A stretch of DNA of 64,000 nt from Chitinispirillales bacterium (lineage in GTDB: Bacteria > Fibrobacterota > Chitinivibrionia > Chitinivibrionales > Chitinispirillaceae), in NCBI GenBank assembly GCA_031254105.1, contig JAIRVB010000050.1:1-64000 (forward strand), read 5' to 3'. Numbering within the stretch: position 1 is the stretch's first letter; each line of letters starts with the position of its first letter. Both the position numbers and the translations under genes were made by a program. Positions 55,301 to 63,416 of the stretch are shown in pieces. The notes beneath the pieces are model-generated. The model was not told where the DNA came from, ran no database searches, and saw nothing but the letters and a program-made list of their open reading frames with translations.

Positions 55301-57952
55301 TCACCGCTCGAAACGCATATTATCAAAATAATAAGCTCCTGTATTCGCGTTAGTATTTATGCTTAAAGAGAATGAAAAATCTGAATAGCTTCCATTCAGA
55401 ATATCCACTATGCTTTGAGGTAACGCAAATGAGAGCGTACTGAACTTATCAAGCAGTAAACCGGTAAGATCAATTGAACCGATATATTGATTATGAACGT
55501 TTGCCGATGGGCAGAATACATACAACTGCACTTGTCCTGTCCAGTATGGGTTAGTCTGTGTATTTCCCATAAATAAATCAACGGAAAGTGTATTCGTAAC
55601 ATTTTGCAATTCATCGGTATTTATAGCGCTGCTTCTTATCTGCTGCCAGCCGTTTCCGGATATTTGCAGTGAAGCGCTGCCTTCCGTTTTGGTGGTCGCG
55701 TTGCTTGATAATGTTCCCGAACTATGAATAATAGACCACAATGAGTCTTTTTCAAAGCCCATTATTGATCCCGTTCTGGTAGGAGCCTGAGCGTTAACGC
55801 CTTTAACATGAAAAACAACGCTCTCGGTTCTGTCAAAATTGTCCGTCACAAAAACCGTATCAACAGGTACCATAACGCCAGACTCGGGAAGCGCGTAGGA
55901 AACGCCGCCAATAGCGTAATATGCGTTGACTGAATCATTATCAAACTGTACGGACAACGTATATTGCCCGTTTTCAGTATAGTCTGAATAATCTAAAGAA
56001 TAAATGCCGTCATGCGCAATTTTGTCGCCGTTAACGCCATTATCATTCAACACAACGCTTATAACATTTCCTGAAGGGGTTGTAAGCGCAGCCGTTAAAT
56101 TAAGGTTTGCTATCAACCCTTGTTTACCTGTTGTCGACGCTGATAAACGCAGAGGTTGCGGCCAGATATAGAAACTGTTTTGGTGGCTCTCAACAGAAGC
56201 CGAGTATGTTCCGCCGGATTTTCCTTCGACCCGCACTTTTCCTTTAAGGTTTGCGGAAACAAGTCCAGCCGATGAACTTACATGGCACTTCCATTTTCCC
56301 GGGTTTGCCCCGGCAACCGCGCTGCTGCTGATGCTTATTAAAGCTATTTGTTCTCGCGGATATAAGCTGCTTAACGGAATGATAGTGGTTGTCGAAGGAA
56401 CTTGGTTTCCGTTTCCATCTGTAATTGTAAAATCGCAGTATGAATTTGCGTCCAAAAGAGTATATCTCACCTCTGCGACACCGGAGTAAACAGTCGGATC
56501 AATAATAAAATCTAAACCTGCATTTGAAGAAAACGTCGCATCTTTTATATACTGCAGGTCAGCGGCATTATCGAACATAGCAAGCAGTATTTTGCTTACA
56601 CTATCAGCGGAACCCTTCAAATCGGCAATAAATATGCCTTTGGTTCCATTAGAAAGTTCCATGCAATTGTTGTGGGATGCGCCGCTGCCGTATCCAATCG
56701 TGTAAATGGGGATATTATTCTCAGTAAATTCATTAATTACATTCGAAACGTTTTTTTCCGAAGAGTAATTCTCCTCCCCATCTGTAAAGAGTATGGCCAA
56801 ACGGGCCGAATTAACCGTAGAATGCGATTTCAGTTTATTTAGGCTAAATAAACAGGCATCGTACATTGCAGTCATACCTTCATCGCTGATAGCGTCGATA
56901 ATGCTTTTAATCCGATTAACGTTATTATCATTAAGAATAGTAATTGGATAGGTATTCTCCGGTTTTGTACAGAATGCGGTTATGCCGATGGATGGAGTAA
57001 TTCCGAAATTTTTACCAAAAACATTTATAGCGTCTACGAACGCTTTCGCCGCGTTCTTCATATTCGTAAGCGGCTCTCCGTACATGCTTCCGGATTTATC
57101 AAGTATCAGGTCAATATCTAGGTTATTGCCCATCCAGATAATTTTTAAGCTGTCTCTGGCGCTGTTTGAAGGAAGTTCTACCCGCATCCAGGGATATGTT
57201 GTAGTGTTATTAAAAGTATATGTATTCGAAACAGAGGGGCTAAGGTTTTTTAATACATCATATCTTCCCTTGTCAGAAGATAAAAATGTCCATGCGTCAA
57301 CACCATGCACTCGTCCCTGCCTGGTTTTTGTAATATCGCCGATGTTATAAGATGTTGAAAAATTCAGCCATGCGTAATTTCCGTTTCGCGCATTCCATTG
57401 AGAATTCATTATGGATGGTACTACCGGCACATCTCCTGTTTCCAAACTGTATTCGTCATACAGACCGTAGATATAATGACCGCCCTCATGCGCCAAAGTA
57501 TAACCGGCTCCCCGCCAGTCCCAATCCATGCCGGTGGGAACATTGTACCCGCTGAAGAAATCACTCATTAGAATTCTCAGACTTGCGTTTGGTGACATAA
57601 ACCCGTATATATGAGCATTAGGCCAACCGTTTTCAATCCATTGAACATCTACAGCATTCGTGAAGCGCGAACCTGTAAAAATTCTGATATTGCCGAGTTT
57701 GTGCCCGCCGTTAGTCATTTCGTATGTCCCGTCAGCCCAGTAACGAATCGTTTGTTCATATTGGTTTCTTAATAATGAGTCAGATGCAATTTCATCCCAT
57801 GAACGGTGTAAGGAGATTGTAAGGTCCAGAATTTGTACGCTGTCTCCAACATTTCTTATGCTGCTAAAACTCGCTATCTGACCGTAAGACACCGCATTAA
57901 AAATCATAACACTAATCAGAGCAAACCCAAACATTTTGATTTTTGAACTCAT
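55301..57952 (-). CDS. CLCA-like secreted metalloprotease with vWA domain
   Basis: 883 aa with a signal peptide (~24 residues). Residues ~25-265 resemble the CLCA metallohydrolase domain; HEGGHYIYGLYDEY (155-168) fits the CLCA pattern HExxHxxxGxxDE. A vWA domain follows (~275-455) with MIDAS DKSGS at 285-289 and FTDGEEN. Beta-sandwich domains come next, one with DNDSVNAYYAIGG. A C-terminal ~150-residue domain ending YYFDNMRFER resembles carbohydrate-binding modules. Calcium/zinc-dependent extracellular proteolysis is plausible. Confidence 0.75.
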   Translation of the reverse strand: MSSKIKMFGFALISVMIFNAVSYGQIASFSSIRNVGDSVQILDLTISLHRSWDEIASDSLLRNQYEQTIRYWADGTYEMTNGGHKLGNIRIFTGSRFTNAVDVQWIENGWPNAHIYGFMSPNASLRILMSDFFSGYNVPTGMDWDWRGAGYTLAHEGGHYIYGLYDEYSLETGDVPVVPSIMNSQWNARNGNYAWLNFSTSYNIGDITKTRQGRVHGVDAWTFLSSDKGRYDVLKNLSPSVSNTYTFNNTTTYPWMRVELPSNSARDSLKIIWMGNNLDIDLILDKSGSMYGEPLTNMKNAAKAFVDAINVFGKNFGITPSIGITAFCTKPENTYPITILNDNNVNRIKSIIDAISDEGMTAMYDACLFSLNKLKSHSTVNSARLAILFTDGEENYSSEKNVSNVINEFTENNIPIYTIGYGSGASHNNCMELSNGTKGIFIADLKGSADSVSKILLAMFDNAADLQYIKDATFSSNAGLDFIIDPTVYSGVAEVRYTLLDANSYCDFTITDGNGNQVPSTTTIIPLSSLYPREQIALISISSSAVAGANPGKWKCHVSSSAGLVSANLKGKVRVEGKSGGTYSASVESHQNSFYIWPQPLRLSASTTGKQGLIANLNLTAALTTPSGNVISVVLNDNGVNGDKIAHDGIYSLDYSDYTENGQYTLSVQFDNDSVNAYYAIGGVSYALPESGVMVPVDTVFVTDNFDRTESVVFHVKGVNAQAPTRTGSIMGFEKDSLWSIIHSSGTLSSNATTKTEGSASLQISGNGWQQIRSSAINTDELQNVTNTLSVDLFMGNTQTNPYWTGQVQLYVFCPSANVHNQYIGSIDLTGLLLDKFSTLSFALPQSIVDILNGSYSDFSFSLSINTNANTGAYYFDNMRFER

Positions 57953-58236
57953 CTCATACTCCTTCTTTAAAATTCTAAAAATATTGAAAATTACAAACCA
58001 TCGCTAAGTTTTTAACAACTCAGCGCGTATTCGAATCTTTGCAACCCCATAGGGAAGTTGCCATAGCGGCTATTGTATTGTTCCTCCTTTCTGTTGTTTA
58101 AACGCAAAAACACTTGAAATGCGTATAAGACATACGACGTACAGCACTACTTAAGATTTAGAGAACATGGAGGAGAGAGAGGGATGTAGAGAGAATATGA
58201 CTTCAGAGAGTAGGGAATACTGTATTCATACTTAAT
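57953..58236 (-). promoter_or_regulatory. Long structured leader of the CLCA-like gene
   Basis: From the predicted start near 58230 to the gene is ~275 bases. On the minus strand GGAGGAACAATACAATAG is followed by a fold GCAAC-TT-CCC-TAT-GGG-GTTGC (about 58040-58062) and the hairpin CGCTGAGTT...AACTTAGCG. The GGCAA...GCAAAG arrangement faintly recalls c-di-GMP-I riboswitches, but key elements are missing. Confidence 0.4.
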
Positions 58237-58265
58237 ATTATAAAATGTTTTTTTTAAAAATACAA
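58237..58265 (-). promoter_or_regulatory. Promoter of the CLCA-like gene
   Basis: On the minus strand -35 TTGTAT, a 17-bp spacer and a perfect -10 TATAAT. Confidence 0.7.
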
Positions 58266-58280
58266 CACTTTTTTTAAATT

Positions 58281-58391
58281 TTAAAATTCGCGATTCAGAT
58301 TTGGCCCTGTGATAGCTTCCGGCGCATCGGGAATCTCATATATGGTAGGCGTCTCCCCAGATTGATTGCTATTTGGCAGCGCGTTATAATA
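58281..58391 (-). pseudogene. Possible gene-end fragment cut by MITE copy B
   Basis: The minus strand reads NALPNSNQSGETPTIYEIPD and APEAITGPNLNREF to a TAA at 58281-58283. It has protein-like character, but only ~35 codons remain before the palindromic element at 58392. It is weak evidence and no family is assigned. Confidence 0.3.
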
Positions 58392-58499
58392 ATTCAACTT
58401 TAAAATAGATGTCCGAACGCAGAAATAAAAGATCAGATCACCTCATTTTTGCATTCTGCATTATTATTTCTGCATTAATAATATCTTTTCAAGTTGAAT
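58392..58499 (-). mobile_element. MITE-like palindromic element, copy B
   Basis: Ends ATTCAACTT and AAGTTGAAT are inverted repeats. The element is the near-exact reverse complement of copy A (53003-53121). Confidence 0.7.
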
Positions 58500-58573
58500 G
58501 ACCGCGGATCATTAGATCGGACTTGACTCCATCTTTGACTTTATTTATATTAGTACCCGAAGTTCCCGAAAAC

Positions 58574-58647
58574 GGCAGCGTAGCTCAGTCGGTTAGAGCA
58601 GTGGAATCATAATCCACGTGTCGGGGGTTCGATTCCCTCCGCTGCTA
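58574..58647 (+). tRNA. tRNA-Met (anticodon CAU), elongator-like
   Basis: Acceptor GGCAGCG/CGCTGCT, anticodon loop ATCATAA. The 5' and D-arm sequence fits elongator Met; a tRNA-Ile2 that needs lysidine (made by TilS, two genes away) cannot be excluded. CCA is not encoded. Confidence 0.9.
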
Positions 58648-58695
58648 TTTTTTAGTTAGGCTTTCGCTCTTCTATAAAATATACAAATACAAAAT

Positions 58696-58809
58696 AATGC
58701 GGAAATAATAATTCAGAATGAGGAAATAAAACCACTAGTGTATAAAAGACTTTCTTTGCGCTATAAGAGTTTTTAATATTTCCGCATTCTGAATTATTAT
58801 TTCCGCATT
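58696..58809. repeat. Long palindrome before tilS (33-bp arms)
   Basis: Arms of 33 bp (58696-58728 and 58777-58809) are inverted copies with a single mismatch, separated by 48 bp. The arm motif AATGCGGAAATAATAATTCA is shared in part with elements at 43063, 58392 and 59948. Confidence 0.7.
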
Positions 58810-58835
58810 GCCTTAAATACCCTCAGGAGGATGTT

Positions 58836-59825
58836 TTGTCCTCTGTTTCCGATTTTTTATCATCAGAATTAACCGCGTTTTTTGGTTCGTTGAATCCTCG
58901 CGTATCATCGGTTCTTGTTGGGGTAAGCGGCGGAGCTGATTCTGTCGCGTTGATACATTTGCTGCATCTGTATAAAGAGCGGTTGGGGATCTCGCGGCTT
59001 GCTATTGCTCATGTCAATCACTCCCTGAGGGGCGCTGAGTCAGATGGCGATGAGGAGTTTGTAAGAGAGACCGCGGCTTGTCTGCAAATAGAATTTTTCA
59101 ACACAAGACTTTCCCCATCAACAAATATTGAGAGCGGTATTGAGGATTGGGCGCGCGGTGAAAGATACAGCTTTTTTCATCACATCAAACTAACTCAAAA
59201 AATTGACCGCGTAGCCACGGCTCATACAGCTAATGACCAGGCGGAAACGCTCATTATGCGTATTATGCGGGGCGCCGGGGTGAGGGGGATGCGCGGGGTG
59301 CTTCCTGTGCGCGGGGATGGTGTTATCAGGCCGCTGCTTTCCGTCGAAAGGCATCATCTTGAAGAGTGGCTTAAGACGCGGGGACTATCGTACCGTGTTG
59401 ATTCCTCCAATTCGAATCAAAAATTCCGCAGAAACTGGGTACGCAGCGAGATAATCCCTAAAATGGTTGAGCGGAACAGGGATGCTGTGGCAAATATCGC
59501 CTCAAGCGCGGCAAGCGCGGGCCGGGTTTGGGAGATAGTAATGGAAAAAGTCAATATATGGATAAGCTCCCACGTAATAAGGGGAGATGAATTTTCTTTT
59601 TATATAATTAAGAGCGGATTGTTGGATGAAGGAATCGCGTCTGAGGCAATCGTTACGCTTTTTGATGAGTACGAAATTACTGTTTCAAAGCTTCATGTGA
59701 GAAGGGTTATTTCGGCTAAGGCTTTGTTTAACGGAGAGCATCTTCTGCCGGACGGTTGGGGGTTTTATCCATCGCGTGACCGTATACTTTTTATGAGACG
59801 GGACAAGAGGCAGCAAAATTCGTGA
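58836..59825 (+). CDS. tilS: tRNA(Ile)-lysidine synthase
   Basis: 329 aa from a TTG start (CAGGAGG 8 bases upstream). PP-loop SGGADS at 31-36, VNHSLRG and TAHTANDQAETLIMRIMRG are typical. TilS converts C34 of tRNA-Ile2(CAU) to lysidine. This is a short form, with only a compact C-terminal part. It precedes ftsH, as in many bacteria. Confidence 0.92.
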   Translation: MSSVSDFLSSELTAFFGSLNPRVSSVLVGVSGGADSVALIHLLHLYKERLGISRLAIAHVNHSLRGAESDGDEEFVRETAACLQIEFFNTRLSPSTNIESGIEDWARGERYSFFHHIKLTQKIDRVATAHTANDQAETLIMRIMRGAGVRGMRGVLPVRGDGVIRPLLSVERHHLEEWLKTRGLSYRVDSSNSNQKFRRNWVRSEIIPKMVERNRDAVANIASSAASAGRVWEIVMEKVNIWISSHVIRGDEFSFYIIKSGLLDEGIASEAIVTLFDEYEITVSKLHVRRVISAKALFNGEHLLPDGWGFYPSRDRILFMRRDKRQQNS

Positions 59826-60129
59826 GAGTATTTTGTGTACCGGCGGGCAAGAAGGTTGCCACAGGGGAGCGGGCGGTTAATTATTCGCCCTTATGCGGAG
59901 GCGCGGAAGCGCTGCCTTAATGTATTTTAGATAGATTTTGAGAAAATGCGGAAATAAAGCGGGAAAGGTACAGAATATTTTCTTTTTATCTTAGGCATTT
60001 TTAATATATTTCTGTATTAATTTGTAGTATGTAGATATGGAAAAATTGACAACTTGGTATAAATTTCTCCCAAAAACTCAAAAGGGGTATTTGGTAGAGT
60101 AACAATATAAAGTAGCTTGGAGGTAGAGT
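59826..60129. other. tilS-ftsH spacer
   Basis: Contains a palindrome GGGCGGTTAATTATTCGCCC (59872-59891) and a degenerate long inverted repeat (AATGCGGAAATAA near 59945; ATTTCTGTATT near 60008) of the 58696 type. A TTGACA at 60046 lacks a well-spaced -10. TTGGAGG precedes ftsH. Confidence 0.45.
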
Positions 60130-62223
60130 TTGGGTTCTGAAGAAAAAAAACATAGCGCCGATCAGAAAAACGGCGCGGGCGCTCCCAAGCGGCCAACTGA
60201 AAGCGATGGGGGAAAGAAAACCCCGCGCGGCCGCGGTTCCAAACCGGTTTTAATATGGCTTCTTATTATCGCGGCTGTATTTATGGGTTTACGTTCGATA
60301 GAGAGTTACAGCGGCCAGAGAGAGACAAGAATCACCTACTCTCAGTTTAAGGAGCTGCTTAACAATCCGGAATTGAGTATTTCGGAGGCAAGTGTGACTC
60401 AGAAAGGTGACGGACGCGCTGTTCTTCGCGGCCAGGTCAGTGATCCTGCTGAGCTTGCCGAGGTATCTGGCGCGAAGGGCAACGCTGCCGCCAATAAATT
60501 CTTTGTGGTAAACTTGCCGTTTCTGGATTCACAGATGCTTGGCGTATGGGATGAGGCTGGTTTTAAGTACACTTTTGAACAGGAGAGGATGTGGGGCAGC
60601 GTTATTTTCCAGATTGGGATCATAGTGATGATCTCAGTTGTCTTCTACATGCTCTTTATCCGCAACATGCAATCCGCTCAAAAAGGGATGTTCTCTTTTG
60701 GAAAGAGCCGTGCCAAGCTGCATAATATAGACCGTCCGCAGGTAACATTTGCGGACGCGGCAGGTGTTGAGGAAGCGAAGGCTGAGCTTGCTGAAATAAT
60801 TGACTTTCTGAAAGATCCGAAAAAATTTAAAAAGCTTGGAGGAAAAATTCCTAAAGGCGTACTTCTTCTGGGGCCGCCGGGAACCGGAAAAACGCTTCTC
60901 GCGCGCTGTGTAGCGGGTGAAGCTGGAGTGCCTTTTCTTTCAATGAGCGGATCTGACTTTGTGGAGATGTTTGTTGGTGTAGGAGCTTCCCGTGTACGTG
61001 ACCTGTTTGAGACCGCAAAGAAGAACTCACCGTGTATCGTCTTTATAGACGAGATTGACGCTGTCGGCCGTCAGCGCGGCGCCGGTCTTGGCGGCGGTCA
61101 TGATGAACGTGAACAGACCTTAAACCAGATGCTTGTTGAGATGGATGGATTTGAACCTAATTCGGGGGTTATTCTCATAGCGGCCACTAACCGCGCCGAT
61201 GTTCTTGATCCGGCGCTTTTAAGGCCGGGCCGTTTTGACAGGCAGGTTGTGGTTGACGCGCCCGACGTTAAGGGACGCGAGGGTATATTAAAAGTTCACA
61301 CTAAGGAGACTCCGCTTGCTGAGGATGTAGATCTGTACACAATAGCGAGAGGCACTCCGGGGTTTGTGGGAGCTGATCTTGCCAACTTAGTAAATGAGGC
61401 AGCTCTTATGGCAGCGAGGTTTAATCAGGATATAGTGACTATGCTTGACTTTGAAGAAGCAAAGGATAAGGTGCTGATGGGTACCGAACGCAAGAGTATG
61501 GTGCTTTCCGAGAAACAGAAGCAGATTACCGCTTATCACGAAGCGGGACACGCGGTATGTAATCTTCACTGTGAGGAAGCTGATTCTCTGCATAAGGTGA
61601 CAATTATCCCGCGCGGACGGGCTCTGGGGGTAACATTCTCCCTTCCAGGCGAAGACAGGCACATGCATACGAAACAGTTTATTTTGGATCAGGTTTGCAT
61701 ATTTCTTGGCGGGCGTATTGCCGAGGAGATCATTTTCGGGAATCAAACCACAGGCGCGTCTAATGATATAAAGCGGGCCACAGGTCTTGTGCGCAAAATG
61801 GTGTGCGATTTCGGGATGACAGATGAGCTTGGGCCTGTGTCCTACGGCGATAAGGATGATTCGATTTTTATAGGCCGTGAGATGAACCGTCACCGTGACT
61901 ATTCGGAGTCAACCGCCGAGGCTATCGACAGATTAGTACGCTCTATAATTGAGGAGCAGGCAGTGAGGGCCAAAAAGATCCTTACAGATCACAGAGAGCA
62001 GCTCGAGCGGCTCGCAAAGGCGTTGCTTGAACACGAATTGCTTGACCGTGAAGAGATAATGAAAGTCATAAGCGGCGCAACACTGGCGGCAGCGAAAAAG
62101 ACACGGTCTTTTCTGCCGCGTAAACCGGCTGCTGCTTCAGGGGAGATAAACGTGACAATTCCCTCTGAAGTCCCGGTGCCTGTAACTGAGGAGAACGCGG
62201 CGTCAGGCTCACCGCTCTCTTAA
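60130..62223 (+). CDS. ftsH: ATP-dependent zinc metalloprotease FtsH
   Basis: 697 aa from a TTG start. An unusually long basic N-terminus (~40 residues) precedes TM1 ([12 protein letters not shown]-like, ~40-58); TM2 is at ~158-178. AAA domain: Walker A GPPGTGKT (~248-255), Walker [16 protein letters not shown] and the [21 protein letters not shown]. Zinc site HEAGH (~471-475). Membrane-anchored quality-control protease. Confidence 0.96.
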   Translation: MGSEEKKHSADQKNGAGAPKRPTESDGGKKTPRGRGSKPVLIWLLIIAAVFMGLRSIESYSGQRETRITYSQFKELLNNPELSISEASVTQKGDGRAVLRGQVSDPAELAEVSGAKGNAAANKFFVVNLPFLDSQMLGVWDEAGFKYTFEQERMWGSVIFQIGIIVMISVVFYMLFIRNMQSAQKGMFSFGKSRAKLHNIDRPQVTFADAAGVEEAKAELAEIIDFLKDPKKFKKLGGKIPKGVLLLGPPGTGKTLLARCVAGEAGVPFLSMSGSDFVEMFVGVGASRVRDLFETAKKNSPCIVFIDEIDAVGRQRGAGLGGGHDEREQTLNQMLVEMDGFEPNSGVILIAATNRADVLDPALLRPGRFDRQVVVDAPDVKGREGILKVHTKETPLAEDVDLYTIARGTPGFVGADLANLVNEAALMAARFNQDIVTMLDFEEAKDKVLMGTERKSMVLSEKQKQITAYHEAGHAVCNLHCEEADSLHKVTIIPRGRALGVTFSLPGEDRHMHTKQFILDQVCIFLGGRIAEEIIFGNQTTGASNDIKRATGLVRKMVCDFGMTDELGPVSYGDKDDSIFIGREMNRHRDYSESTAEAIDRLVRSIIEEQAVRAKKILTDHREQLERLAKALLEHELLDREEIMKVISGATLAAAKKTRSFLPRKPAAASGEINVTIPSEVPVPVTEENAASGSPLS

Positions 62224-62244
62224 TTTAAAAATGACCGATAACAG

Positions 62245-62286
62245 AACTCCCGTTCCCTTAGCCGGAACGGGAGTTTTCTGTTTTTT
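62245..62286 (+). terminator. Intrinsic terminator of ftsH
   Basis: A perfect 12-bp stem AACTCCCGTTCC with a 7-base loop, followed by TTCTGTTTTTT. Confidence 0.9.
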
Positions 62287-62359
62287 AATATAGATCAGTA
62301 AACACTGGTGAAAACTTGCGGGATCGCACCGCAATGTGCCAGTTTTATATAAAGGAAGA

Positions 62360-62472
62360 GATTAGAACTCAAAACTCAGAAAAATCAAAACAACAGTGTC
62401 CTTTGGGAGAAAATCCTGCCATGTGTTGTTTTTAATTTCTGAATACTGGGTTCTAAGCTCTGAGTTCTAATC
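62360..62472. repeat. Imperfect inverted repeat between ftsH and folP
   Basis: Outer arms GATTAGAACTCA/TGAGTTCTAATC and inner AAAACAACA/TGTTGTTTT flank a short centre; the right arm carries ~17 extra bases. MITE-like in form, different sequence from the other families. Confidence 0.55.
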
Positions 62473-62494
62473 ATGACAACGGGAGTTGTATCAG

Positions 62495-63328
62495 ATGGAA
62501 AGACACGGTTTGCTGAAAAAGCCTTACTTGGTTATGGGTATTGTTAACATGACCACCGATTCTTTTTATGATGGCGGCCGTTATATAAGCGCTGCTGCCG
62601 CGCTCGAACACGCTTTGCGGCTTAAAGAGGAGGGTGCGGATATTATTGATATCGGCGGGTCCTCCTCACGGCCCGGCGCTGCGCTTCTCAGTGCCGCGGA
62701 GGAGATTCGCCGCATTATTCCTGTTGTCAATGAACTTGTTAAACGGACAGGCTTGCCGGTTAGTGTTGATACGACCTGGAGCGGTACTGCCAGAGCCGCG
62801 CTTGACGCGGGGGCTTCCTGGATAAATGATATAAGCGCCGGCAGGATGGACAAGCTTACGGCTCCTATAACAGGATGGGCCGGATGCACCGTAGTGCTCA
62901 CGCACAGCCGCTGCACTCCTCAGACAATGCAGGACAATCCGCAGTATAATGATGTAGCCTCGGAGGTGGCCATGGAACTGCTTACAGCTGTGGAGGAGTT
63001 CAAGGAGTCCGGTGTCAGCGAAAATAAAATAGTGATTGATCCGGGGTTTGGATTTGCAAAAAGCAGCGAGCATAATATCGCGCTTCTTAACAGACTTGAT
63101 AAAATAGCACGGCTTGGTTACCCGCTTATGGTAGGTACATCGCGTAAGTCGTTTATCGGTAAAATTACGGGAAGGCCAGTTGACGAAAGGTTATATGGAA
63201 CGCTTGCGACTATAGCAACCGCGTATTCCAAAGGCGCCCGCATTTTCAGAGTGCATGATGTGAAGGAAACAGTGGATTTTCTCAAGGTGCTTACGGCAGT
63301 GGAGCAGTTGGAAACTGTGTATGCGTGA
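62495..63328 (+). CDS. folP: Dihydropteroate synthase
   Basis: 277 aa from the ATG at 62495 (GGGAG 9 bases upstream). TIM-barrel enzyme joining p-aminobenzoate to dihydropterin pyrophosphate. Signatures are VMGIVNMTTDSFYDGG, GADIIDIGGSSSRPGA and VIDPGFGFAKSSEHN. The ftsH-folP order is widespread. Confidence 0.95.
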   Translation: MERHGLLKKPYLVMGIVNMTTDSFYDGGRYISAAAALEHALRLKEEGADIIDIGGSSSRPGAALLSAAEEIRRIIPVVNELVKRTGLPVSVDTTWSGTARAALDAGASWINDISAGRMDKLTAPITGWAGCTVVLTHSRCTPQTMQDNPQYNDVASEVAMELLTAVEEFKESGVSENKIVIDPGFGFAKSSEHNIALLNRLDKIARLGYPLMVGTSRKSFIGKITGRPVDERLYGTLATIATAYSKGARIFRVHDVKETVDFLKVLTAVEQLETVYA

Positions 63329-63416
63329 TTTAGGGACAGTTTCCAGTTGCCGGGAAAACAAAAGGCAAAACCTTTTTGATTAACAGTTGGTAACTATTGT
63401 TTGGACGGTTAACTTG

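Noticed and set aside
58000-58070. c-di-GMP-I (GEMM) riboswitch on the minus strand
   Set aside because: Only GGCAA...GCAAAG fits; the GGGAC linker, the second helix consensus and the receptor are missing.
60046-60074. TTGACA promoter for ftsH
   Set aside because: No acceptable -10 lies 16-18 bp downstream; TATAAA is only ~7 bp away.
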